Part shown: positions 31,872 to 42,657 of the stretch, piece after piece
Position numbering within the stretch: the stretch's first letter is position 1
Layout of the letters: every line of letters starts with the position of its first letter
From: Nemertoderma westbladi
Taxonomy: Eukaryota > Xenacoelomorpha > Nemertodermatida > Nemertodermatidae
Assembly: GCA_032718475.1 (NCBI GenBank)
Contig: JAUCBJ010007369.1
Span: forward strand, 1-64,000
Length of the DNA: 64,000 bases
Reading direction: 5' to 3'
Notes under the pieces: model-generated
What the model was told of the DNA's origin: nothing
Seen by the model: only the letters and a program-made list of their open reading frames with translations
Databases searched by the model: none
Program-made: the position numbers and the translations under genes

Positions 31872-32032
31872 AATAATGTCCCAGTGTCCAGAGCGCCTGA
31901 ACAGCTATCACAATAGTGTTTGGCGGCACAGGTTCAAAGTCGACTAAAGTCTGTAGAAATTTCGCACTGTTGTGTTCCTAGGTATGCAAGACACTGAAGG
32001 CATTAGTTCCTACGCCAACCCATCTAAATCCA
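31872..32032 (+). mobile_element. SINE head and body fragment, copy 2
   Basis: TAATGTCCCAGTGTCC, GCGCCTGAAC, AATAGTGTTTGGCGGCACAG, GTTCAAAGTCGACTAAAG and AATTTCGCACTGTTGTGT follow the SINE at 33404-33680 from head to body. The A box is damaged by a deletion of about 6 bases and the B box has a substitution (GGTTCAAAGTC). Confidence 0.7.
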
Positions 32033-33087
32033 ACATACCTGTAGGATTTACTCTAAAGTTGTATCCGTCTTCCTAATGTCCCACCCATTTTCTTACCTGT
32101 TCACATTTGTACCTGGGGTGCAGATCCAGACCATTTTGTCCGATTCGTACTTTCTAACTAACCATTACCAAAACAAAGCAAAGGGACCTTTAAATCTAGC
32201 TAGTTTACCACGTTACAACTTTCACATTTATATGTGAGCAAAACACTACTGATTCATTAGTAGGAATTTTTATAAACCAACGGACATCACATAAGATTAG
32301 CAGACAGTAATTTACAAAGAGATAGAAGGAAGCCAATTCCAAGGTAATTATTTTAACACGCTTGGGCAGGAAGTGTTACGCTAAAACGCAATAAAATTGG
32401 ATTAGAAATTACTGTTCTCCAGTTAACTAATGTAATAAACTGAATCTTCAGGAATTGTTATATCACTCACACCCCAGATATATAGTCAGTGATTGTAATA
32501 TATTGTGTATATATATATAATATATTAATTAATTAGCACCCCCCCCCCCCCCCCATCGGGGTAAAAATGAAATAAAAAATAATCGCACAGGGATAAATAA
32601 TTGAACCATCATCAATGGCAATCGCACAAAGAATACAACTGTAATTAGTAGTAAATTGAATTGATAGTGAGCCAGAAATATGAAACATTTAATTAGATTA
32701 GGCCTACTATAAACAATTCAAGAGGATGTTGCTAATAATGAAAATGCAGGGGCTCTCGGACAATCCAAAACATGTACCGTATAATTTTGGGTCGGCCGCA
32801 ATTCTTACAAGAACAAGGGGATGGAATGGAGAGATGGAAAGCCGTGCGTGGTAGTCCTAGTGAGAATAATATGTCGATTTATTTGATTTGATAACGAAAG
32901 CTGGCCCATCGAGGTAACTACTGGATATGATATTTTGATTTCGTACTTCACTGAATCTTAAGTAAACTGTACTCGAGTATTTGGATCAAAAATATGTGGA
33001 TGTCGATTTAAAATATAATATTTAATATATATATATATTATATTAATTATATTATAATATATTAAATTTAATATATAATTTGGCGCC
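32033..33087. other. No recognised gene; AT microsatellites
   Basis: Contains a C run near 32538 and long AT/TA palindromic stretches at about 32500-32530 and 33020-33070. Nothing here reads as coding. Confidence 0.45.
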
Positions 33088-33095
33088 CCGTTATG

Positions 33096-34206
33096 CAAGG
33101 GCTATCAAAAATTAATTGGGCAAACAATTAATTGCAATTAATTGTCCCAATTAATTGATTGGTGATTTCAAAATAATTGGATAATTGATTGGCAAGGACG
33201 CAATTAATTGGATAATTGATTGGGACAGACCCAATTAATTGGATAATTGATTGCTCTGGAAGCAATTATCCAATCAATTGCGTCCATCGCCCAACCCAAT
33301 CAATTAATTATCCTATTATTATCTATCAATTCTACAGTAGAAAGTTAGCCACCGCCCAGCCTTGCAACATCAGTAATATTTACCGTTTTAATGTAGGCTA
33401 TATTGCTTATAATAATAATAATAATAATAATAATATTGGTTATTTATATAGCGCTTTTCTACGCTCAGCATACTCAAAGCGCTTTTATTATCATTACCCC
33501 AGCAAAGCCAGGTTCCCATTATACCGCTGGGTTGGCGTAGGCACTAATGTCTAAAGTATCTTGCCTAGGGACACAACAGTGCGAAATTTCTACAGCCTTT
33601 AGTCGGATTCGAACCTGAACCACCAAACACTATTGTGTAAGCAGTTCAGGCGCCGTATCCACTCGGACACTGAGACATTATACTGAGACTTATACAGTGC
33701 ACGAACCATAAACCAGTACACAAACACAATGTAAAATAAACTATCAGTATCAGTCTTATTTACAGCAGTAGGCCTACCTACTGACTGCATACCACAGCAT
33801 CAGTCTTTCATTTTGGTTATCTTGTTAACGGTACAGGTACTGTGGTAGTACTAGCAAGATACTTGACAGAATGAAGCTACAGTAGGTAGTAACTACCGGT
33901 AGTTAGTAATTTCTTGAGGTCAGTATATTGATTATTCAGTATGGACTATAAACCAATGATATATTATTATTGATATTAAATAGTCAGTCATAATAAGAAA
34001 TTATGTAAATATTATATCTTCAACTTTTTTAAAATAATTGGCAATTAATTGCAATTAATTGAATAATTGATTTTGTAAATTCGCAATTACAATTAATTGA
34101 TTGGTTCAAGACTTTAATTGCAATTAATTGATTGATATAATTTCCAATGGCAATTAATTGATTGATATCATGCAATTAAATTGCAATCAATTTTTGATAA
34201 CCCTTG
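33096..34206. mobile_element. hAT-like MITE, 1.1 kb, rich in CAATTAATTG
   Basis: It starts CAAGGGCTATCAAAAATTAA, and its end is the reverse complement of CAAGGGTTATCAAAAATTGA. An exact 8-bp TSD, CCGTTATG, flanks it (33088-33095 and 34207-34214). CA-GGG ends and an 8-bp TSD fit hAT. The subterminal regions (33110-33310 and 34030-34190) are packed with CAATTAATTG/CAATTAATTGATTGG words in both orientations. The interior carries an inserted SINE and no transposase, so it is non-autonomous. Confidence 0.9.
33404..33680 (-). mobile_element. tRNA-derived SINE, complete copy
   Basis: On the minus strand a tRNA-like head has an A-box-like TGTCCGAGTGGA (complement of 33658-33669) and a perfect B box GGTTCGAATCC (complement of 33605-33615), spaced as in tRNA genes. 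The GTGTCCGAGTGGATACGGCG stretch resembles tRNA-Leu/Ser. A body with CTGTAGAAATTTCGCACTGT and AGCGGTATAATGGGAACC follows, then TATATAAATAACC and an (ATT)n tail. Pol III transcription from the internal boxes and mobilisation by a LINE are the family norm. It sits inside the hAT-like MITE, so it is younger than that MITE. Confidence 0.8.
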
Positions 34207-34214
34207 CCGTTATG

Positions 34215-35474
34215 GCCTGCGTGAAGTTTTAAAAATTTCGCTAAAAAATACTACTCCTCAGTTATTTTCCATTTTTATTTTCCGATACCACATTTTTTGG
34301 AACCAGCATGTTCATTTTCATCATATTTTTCATCATATTTTTCACCCACTTTTTGTATTTTCGATTTCTATTTCTGATAATTGGCAATTTTGTAAAAAAA
34401 AATCAACATTTTTTAAAAACAAAAAAAGTTTTTTGTAATTTTTCATTCAAGAAATGGGGAAATATTCAATTAAAAAAATGCGTGAAATTTATTTTAAAGC
34501 TTATGAAATTACCTTCAAAGTTCAAACCTTCCCACGCAAAACTACGTGTATGTATGGGGTATGGTTGGTTAATAGTGTCTGACATGAATGATAGAATCAA
34601 GTTAAATATACCAGTAATGATGGGGACAAGTTGTGAGTACCCAAAGATTAATAATTCATTTAGAATTAGGTTCATGCCTCTTTCTTTACCTGTTTTCAGT
34701 CACTTGATCATCTTCTACCATAGGCTGACAAAGTTGAGATTTAAATATAATATTTGCATCATCCATATCAACATTATGAGTGATATTAAACCAATATACG
34801 ATGATATTAGATGAGCAATAACCTTGGATATAATATTGGCTGTGGGGGGAGAGAGTGACGTGATATTATGATTACTAAAGGATGGTGTGTCCCATTGGCA
34901 GAGACTGAAGTTTTACCGACAGCAGGACACAGAGCCCAGAGGGAGATTGTGACAGAAGGGGTGGTAGATATTCAACTAGAGGATACATGCAAATATTTGT
35001 CTCAGGTGTAACCCCCATGTCTAAAAATGACCAATCATTACTGGACAAGAGATGAAAATGTTGCAGGAAATTATCCAAGCGTGGCCCTACCTTGCCAGCT
35101 TACTTACATTGGATGTCTTAATATCTTCCAGTTCTCCTTATTGTCACTTCCTTTGAGTTTTTCTAACTCTGGCTTTTCCTAAAGTTATATTTAGCCAATC
35201 TAATGGCCCTAGTGTAGACCTAGTGTGGCCCTAGTGCCTTTTTGTTACTAAACTTTCTCTGGAATCTGGTGCCCTGCTGAAATTCCAATCTCTCTTCTAA
35301 AGGCATGCTGTGTCACACACCATCCCCATCCATGGTGTCAACACAATTGTTGATCATATCTAAAATACAGTCAATCTAGTCTCTAATTAAATTAGGCGAT
35401 TCTAGCCTTCTAACAAAGGTCTCATAATAATTCTGATTACATTTATAATTGATAATTGTATCTATTTACTTACC
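34215..35474. other. No recognised gene
   Basis: A 168-codon plus-strand ORF at 34308-34814 is Phe/Lys-rich from AT-rich sequence, with no domain that I recognise. I would not call it a gene. Confidence 0.4.
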
Positions 35475-35835
35475 TTATTTTATGGATGCATTTGTCATGA
35501 ATATGGGATTTGGGAGTTCTTCATTAACATTAAAAGTCATGAATTTGGTTTTGGTAGCATTTATATGCAATCCAACCCTCTTTGCAGCCCTCTCCACTAC
35601 ATTCAATAGAGGCTGTGCATCTGCTAGCATGTGTGCAAGCAGGACGATGTCATCCACAAAGTGTAGTATCTGTGACTAGTTGTAGGATATCTGCAAATTC
35701 TGCATTCTCGTAGTGTAAATCCCTTTGTAGCCATTCCCATTGTGTAATCCAGTACAATTATGAATTAAAGGTGCCAATCTGTCTGTCACCTTGCAATATT
35801 CCGAAAGTCTTGGCCCACATGTTAGGTCTAACCAA
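35475..35835 (-). pseudogene. RT fragment of the family-2 LINE (motifs B-C)
   Basis: The minus strand matches the plus-strand LINE at 51295-53148. It reads GILQGD (motif B) near 35800, and VDDIVLLAHMLADAQPLLNV, then GLHINATKTKFMTF, at 35475-35657. Compare ADDIALLSNTLADAQLLLNK in the other copy. Frameshifts between the blocks mark it as dead. Confidence 0.75.
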
Positions 35836-36517
35836 GGGAGTAGGACAATCCTTTAACCAGTTCAAGGAAAATGATATGATACAGCCTCAAAATCACCTAT
35901 GTCTTGGACACAGTCCACATTTTTCGCATGACATCTGGTCGTGGAGGTGCTGAAGTTGCCAGACAGTCTAAAATTTAGTTGCAGAGTTTCTGGATTTCTT
36001 CCTTTTCCTTAGATATCCATTCTGCCTTGCTTCGACATCCAATCTGAAGAGGATATTTCTCATCCCCTAATTTTTTGTGGGAAATCCTCAGATAATCTGA
36101 AATCAGTACTCTGTAGGAATATGGTATTGGGTACCCCAGACAGTGTCACAGTCCGGGTCATGATGGGGAAGGAGTTGAAATATATTTAGTCGATACTTCC
36201 CTCTATGTGTTCTGCCCAGTCGGTAGTCAACAACATACCATAGATAGACAGACATATCCATAGCGTGTTAGTGATAAATGCTTCTATAATTTATATTACC
36301 TGTTCCTAATGCTCCTCACTAATAACAGTAGAGTTTCAGCATCACATTTCATCTCGCCTTCTACAACCCGTTTAAATTAGATATAAAGCAGTAGTCAATT
36401 ACCAGTGGTTCCATTTAAACTTTAATAAGTAATTATTACCATAAGCAATTATAGCATACCGGTATAGGTAAGTATAGGGGTCTACACTGGCTGAACAAAA
36501 CGCTGAATGTGGTGAAC

Positions 36518-36543
36518 GTTTTCGCCCTACCGGGCTACGTCAG
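36518..36543 (-). other. Hammerhead-core-like hairpin
   Basis: On the minus strand CTGACGTA-GCCC-GGTA-GGGC-GAAAAC combines a CUGA-like box, a 4-bp GC stem with a tetraloop, and a GAAA box, the layout of the hammerhead ribozyme core (CUGANGA, stem II, GAAA). Position 9 is U instead of A, and stem III/stem I partners are not properly spaced, so activity is unlikely. Similar motifs sit in the tails of some retroelements. Confidence 0.25.
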
Positions 36544-36544
36544 A

Positions 36545-39214
36545 CCTATTATATTAATAAAATATAAAGTATAGGTATCTCAATTCAAAATTCCCTCCAC
36601 CTAAATAAATTAAAGTAATATGGAATTAGATAGCTCTAAGTAAGTCCTGTAATATTATTTAAACTAAGAGCACAATTAGTTGAATCTCTAATTAAATCCT
36701 GTACTATTAATATAAGCCAAAAACGCACAATAACGACTCCAAGGCGTAGTATTGACTCATTTCAAAAATTAGCGTCACATATAAAAATAATAAAGTAATA
36801 ATGAAAAATAGATTAGAATAGAATAGCTCTAAGTAACTTCTGAGGAAAAGTTTCAGATCATACAATATATTGCGAGTTCAAAGCCCAATAAATCCTAGTC
36901 GTATGTAAAAAATAAAATAAATTTTTGTCAAAGCCTACATGACGTAAAAGAATAAAAGGCGGTATCAAAATTTGTAGTAACACTTCTGTATACTGTCTCT
37001 AAGTAAATCCCGTGCTTTATAAAACAAAATATCCTATAAAGACTCAGTATAACACGACGTTTATGAAGAGACTGGTTGATGGATGGAATGCATTGCATAT
37101 CTGCTGAGTCAGCGGATAAACATGTCAACTCGGCTCTATCACTAAACGCTCACATTAATAATCCGGGAATGCATTTAAACTGTTTTTAATCTGGGCTAAA
37201 TAGCAGTCAATTCTCGAGAAATGGAGCTGATACCATAATATAAGTTTTGGGGGTCGGGATTTCAGTCACAAGCGAGAGGGGTGATCGCTACTCGAAAAAC
37301 GAACCTGTTTTCATGAAGATACCCTAGTCTGTTTTATACCAGACTTCTGCAGCATTTCTTCATAGGACATGGGTTTTCTTTCAATAGGTGCAGCAGATAG
37401 TGGAATGGTTACTGCAACAGTGCTCAAGGGGTGTAGGAAGTCTTTCCTTTTATTTGTGTTTAAGTACTTTCTGAAACCGATACAGTCTGATAGTTGCCCA
37501 AACTGCTAGTGGTGCTCTCTAGTCAGTATTCATAAGCTAATCATTAGTAAGTAAATCACTTTACTGTATTAGTAATAATACAGAATATTGAAACAATTTA
37601 AATTAATTACTGATAGTCCACACACATCAATAACCTGAATATTAAAAAGTTGTATTTGCTTTGAAACAAACCACTCGATCTTAACAAAAACTAATATTAA
37701 AAGTATGAGTATGTCATTCAGTTTGAGGTAGGTTTAAGATACCTTGATGATAATGCTTAATGGTGAACAATTTTTTGGGTTTTCGAGCAGTGCTTGAACT
37801 ACTGCAGCATTGTATGAATAATAAATATTAGTGCATTATGGTATATTGTCCAGTTGGGTGTTTCTTCTGCCCCAAGATTTCAAATCAGACAACAGATAGA
37901 TAAAATTCTAAAGGACAATATATATGAATTATTATATTATAATAAAGTTTATGTCTTACTATTTTACATGAAATATGTACTTTACTTAGTTGATGTTACA
38001 CCTCATTAACATATGTAATGTAACTAAGATTATATAGAAACGGGGATTTAAATTGATGCCCTTAATTAAGTTGGGTTTCTCAGATTCGTTTACCAGGATA
38101 TCATAACATTACATACCACAAAACCTCTGAACAAGCATCTTGGTGTATGTCCCATTTGTTGATTTACTAAATTATTTATTCACAGATTTTAAAAACGAAA
38201 ATGTTACACATGTGTCCTAATTGTTTATTCATTAACAAATACTTAAATATGTATTTATTGGTAGAGATGGATAAACTAATATGTATTGATTGGTAGAGAT
38301 GGATAAACTATTCTCTACCAACCACAACCCCCCAAGGATGTGTAAGATATATTAATTATCGTTAGAAATGCAGCTATGATGGATGAAAGGTATCAATTTA
38401 ATTTCTTGGAGAATGATCATAAAAGAACAGTAGCTCTTCTTGATCGAAACCCGTTATTAATTTATGTGGATATTGTTTTATTATATTGTATATTAGTTTG
38501 AATCGCCCTTAATTTGTTAAAAGATTAAAATGGTGGTTTTGCTTTGCTGCACAAAATAAGAAATAGCCAATATTTTTCAAAAAAAAACAATAATTTCAAC
38601 TATGTAATTATTCAAAAATCTAAATATTATTTGACGTGCTACGAAATTTACTTCTCACTGTCTCAAAAGGTTTAAAAACACTTACATAGCAAATATTGAT
38701 GTAGGATGCCTTCTCATTAGAAAAGCAAGAGTTCCTATAGTTATTTATAATAGCATCGTGATTCGTGGCCAATTTTGAAGACCTACTCGGACCTTTGCTG
38801 GAGGTGGAGGGAGACCTCCTCTCAGTTTACTGTTGGTTGTCAGATTTTTTAGTTCTTTGATGCTTATGTCATCTTGAGGAGATGATGAAAGTTATAAACT
38901 TGTCAGAAGCATCACCCTTACATATTTCCATTATATTCCATTAATATTCCGTTTGACATTTGTATGTCTATGTTTAGCTATGGCAGCACTGAACAATTAT
39001 ACGGATGAACAAATGTAATGTAACTAGTTGTAAAGGGCCTAAATATTACTACATCCTAAATAAATACATCCTAATGGAGGCGAGGCTCTCTTACAGTTTG
39101 CTGTGCCACCTATATATTCAATATAATTATATTTAGATTGTTTATTTATTGATTGTTTATAGATTGATATATTTAGATAGACTCTACGAACAATTACATT
39201 TTGTTACATTTAAA
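36545..39214. other. No recognised gene
   Basis: 2.7 kb with no supported ORF. A small direct duplication of TTGGTAGAGATGGATAAACTA lies near 38258-38310. Confidence 0.45.
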
Positions 39215-39595
39215 TTTTTTATACTAGCTAGTTCTTGTTTCATTTTTTTTTAAATGTTCTAGAACTGGCACTAGCTAATTTGTTAATTATTTAAATTTTT
39301 TATTGTATGTTATCTTTGTATAAATTTTTTATACTAGCTAGTTTTTGTTTCTTTTTTTTAAATGTTCTAGAACTGGCACTAGCTAATTTATTAATTATTT
39401 AAATTTTTTATTGTATGTTATCTTTGTATAAATTTTTATACTTGCTAGTTTTTTTTTCATTTTTTTAAATGTTCTAGAACTAGCACTAGCTAATTTCTTA
39501 ATTATTTTAATTTTTTATTGTATGTTATCTTTGTATAAATTTTTTATACTAGTTAGTTTTTGTTACTTTTTTTAATGTTCGACAACTATCTATTC
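39215..39595 (+). repeat. 107-bp tandem repeat, about 3.5 copies
   Basis: TGTTCTAGAACTGGCACTAG recurs at 39255, 39363 and (variant) 39470, with a degraded fourth at 39576. It is spaced 106-108 bp in an AT-rich unit that also repeats TTATTGTATGTTATCTTTGT and ATACTAGCTAGTTTTTG. Confidence 0.9.
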
Positions 39596-39599
39596 ATTT

Positions 39600-41969
39600 A
39601 ATATAGAAATTATTTTGTTCTAGAACAAATATTTTAAGATCATTTTATTATATCAAAAAATTGCTATAATAGCACGGTAAAGTGTAAGAGTCCCCCTATG
39701 GACGCTGCAGCTGGGTGGATTCTCACATGCCTCATAGAATATTATCACAAAATATACATAATATTCAATACATCGACATATTTGGAAGTGAGGTAACTTC
39801 TTTACCACACTGTGAAAAAACAAGTTAAGAGATTTGGACAGTAGTTACCTTCATTACAATATTCTAATCCGCCATCTCAAAAAATGATGGGGTACAATTC
39901 ACTTTTCCGTCGATGAATATTTGAAAACGACCAAAACATAGGTCAAAGGGAGTAGTGAGTGTTTCAATGACAGATGTTTTAGATGTTTCAATATACCTCT
40001 AAAAAAGTACATGATATTTTCGAACACTATTTCTAGGTAGTAAGGTCAGGGGCCTCGGGTCCTTTGATCTTCTACTATGGCAGTCATGAGGTACTGATAT
40101 CTGTAGCTGTCAGCCTAGTTGGTTAGTTCGATCAGCACCAGTTCCCAGTTCAACTAATAGTTGATTCAGAATGGGTGAGTCACCCAGACGCATATTTCCA
40201 ATCCTTGCACTAAAATAGGAACACATCATGAATTGGTGCCTGGGATTGGTTAATGAGCTATATTTTGATTGGATGTTGAAGTCATGTAAGGAATGGAGAG
40301 AGGGGTCGAACTAGTGTAAGGATTTTATACTCAGTTTGAGGTAGAAAGTTATCCAAACGATGCGCTGCTGTATGGAATGGAGAAATTGGGTGAAATCATG
40401 TAAGGATTATCTGCCTATTAAACGGTTCATTGTCAGGTAACAGTAAAATTATATACGAATAGCAATATACAGTAGATATTCAGAGTGTGGGGCGAGCGAC
40501 GAAAGTAAGAAGAGCTTAGCATACAGGTACCAATAACTCAATCGGTGTGTCTGTTGTTCTGTTGTGTTCAATTTTAAACGTTAATAACTCAGCCAAATCT
40601 TAATGAAATCTAACCAAACTTGGTACACTTGGTTCTTTGGCAAAAGTTTAGAAATTTTCCAAGTTGAATTTGCGTGTGGCCCTCGAGAAGCTAAGACAGT
40701 AGCAGCTAATTATTTAAATTAAAATTAATTAAGTTCGTTAGGGTAAAAACAGCATTTTCAAGCCTATCTTTTAATGGAACTTAATTTAGAGTATAAGATA
40801 TAAATAATTATACTTAAAAGTTATACAGCTGTAATCCCCATACCCCATTCCATTATAGTTTTTAATTAGTTCAAATTAGTTTGCTTTTTAGTGAAATTTG
40901 CTTTAAGAAATGTGTTTTTAATTGATCTAAACGTAATTAAGTCATCAAATGCCCTCGTCACTCTATACCTCCCTCATTCCTTGGCATAATAGCTATTGCC
41001 TATTAGTTGGAACCAGTCCAATCATCAATCTCATCACTACTTGGAAACGGGTAATTACAACTATAGGACACAGGCAAGGCAGGCACTACTAGTGTAAAGT
41101 GACTAAGAAGCCAGCTTGCATATTATTTATCTCGCAAAATGATTGTCTTGAGTATTTGTTGACATGATAAATTTATATTTCAGTATCAATATTATCGGCA
41201 TAAGGTAAGTTTTAATAATTTTTACAAATTTGGTTGCCTCCACACCTAAAAATATATTACTTTTAAAACACAAATTTCCTGTTAGTACCTCTGCCTTTCA
41301 TTAATCCTCTGTGCTCCTTTGGGTTGTTGGGGTGGTGCAGATTAAGAGGGCTGTTGAAGCGAGGGAGGGAACTTTCCTCTCTTCTTTGATTTATTCTTAT
41401 TGGCAGTTTGGTTAAATTTCTTATTTATTTGGTTAAATTTCTTATTTATTTATTTAAATTTCTGAAGTACCGATTTTGGGATAGAATTGCTCAATTTTAA
41501 TCTGTATCTGATAACTGAGCATCGTCCTGCGCGAAGGCCCCACGAACGTGTAAATAACATTGTATAAGGAATCGTTTTACATAGCATTCTCATTGATTTT
41601 TTTGATGGAAATGATTGTAATAGTCTACAATATATCTATCTACAAGGTTACTCGCTTGCTGTGTTATGTGGAAGGCCATTATTAATCAATTGACACCTCG
41701 ACTCCTCTCCGACTACTCTATCCGATAGAACAAAATATAATTTCGCTAACTGCTCCCTATCTTCTATAATCACAACAGCTGTGTTAATTCATTAGATGAT
41801 TACAACATAATAATTATAGTTTGAAGTTGTCTAGAAAATCTCTCGTACACCACCGGGTCTACACCCACGCTAATTTATCAGACAGAATGCATATTCAAAA
41901 ACATATTCAGATGACAAATACATGGTATTCACGAATACAGCATACAGAACTGAATTAATACAAGGTACA
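39600..41969. other. No recognised gene
   Basis: No ORF or repeat family could be supported. A GATATTTTCGAA-ACTATTTCT segment at about 40013-40035 resembles the sequence following the LINE scrap at 42249-42272, hinting at a shared flanking repeat. Confidence 0.4.
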
Positions 41970-42232
41970 ATACACCTGTATCAACTGCTTTGTTGTATCA
42001 ACATGAACGCAGATGTATTCAGTTGGCACTGCTGGAGAAGTAATGACGAGGTCATACCAGATCTGCGTTTTTGGCAACCAAGACAAGATAGGCATTCATG
42101 TGGACGACCGGCTATTAGACCAAATTGAAAGGGAAACTGTACTTAGAAGAAACGAAATTGCGACAACCATAGAGAATTGGGAAACCTGGATAAGGACCTC
42201 ATTTCCACAGTCCAAGATCGCTTGACCTAGTA
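41970..42232 (+). pseudogene. Family-2 LINE fragment, 3' end
   Basis: This matches the last 230 bp of the LINE at 51295-53148: HCWRSNDEVIPDLRFWQP, then after a one-base shift IERETVLRRNEIATTIENWE. It ends in CGCTTGACCTAGTA with a short TAG-type tail. Strongly 5'-truncated. Confidence 0.8.
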
Positions 42233-42657
42233 AAAGAAGGTCATGGTGATATTTTCGAAAAATATTTCTGGGAAGTCAGTCACATAACAGGTCTGAGGCA
42301 CTCGTGTAACAGAACTGTTAGCCACCATGAACCTCCACCATTATACCTCCACCATTAACCTTCAGATTATTTCTATGTGTGTATTGAATTTTCATGCTAA
42401 AAGAGTTATAGTGGCTGTGATCGTTCATGGTAGTCATTATACACTACCATTTCATTGTAGTGAGTGGAAGAGACGGCAATCAGAGTTAGGGTTGTGCACA
42501 GTGGCTGCAGGAGATTGGTATTTTGCAGATGGGAGGAGACAATGCGGAAGTAAATTGCGCACATATAAGAATTCAGCTTAACATTTGTAAAATTATTTAC
42601 ATTTTGTAAAGTTTTTCATATTTTATGAGCTATAAATTGCTTTCTTTTTTCTCGCAG
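42233..42657. other. Candidate upstream region of the EF-hand gene
   Basis: The first exon of the EF-hand gene, with its start codon, should lie here or further left. I could not fix it: no ATG followed by a phase-1 GT donor stood out. A GCCACCATGAAC (Kozak-like) at 42321-42332 opens an 84-codon frame without a matching donor. Confidence 0.3.

Noticed and set aside
33605-33669. A tRNA gene suggested by A and B boxes
   Set aside because: The tRNA-like head continues into a SINE body and (ATT)n tail, two more copies lie nearby, and acceptor-stem pairing is not evident.
34308-34814. 168-codon ORF as a gene
   Set aside because: Phe/Lys/Asn-rich composition from AT-rich DNA, no conserved motif, no splice or promoter support.
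36518-36543. A functional hammerhead ribozyme
   Set aside because: One core base differs and the strands that should form stems I and III are too far apart; kept only as a low-confidence motif.
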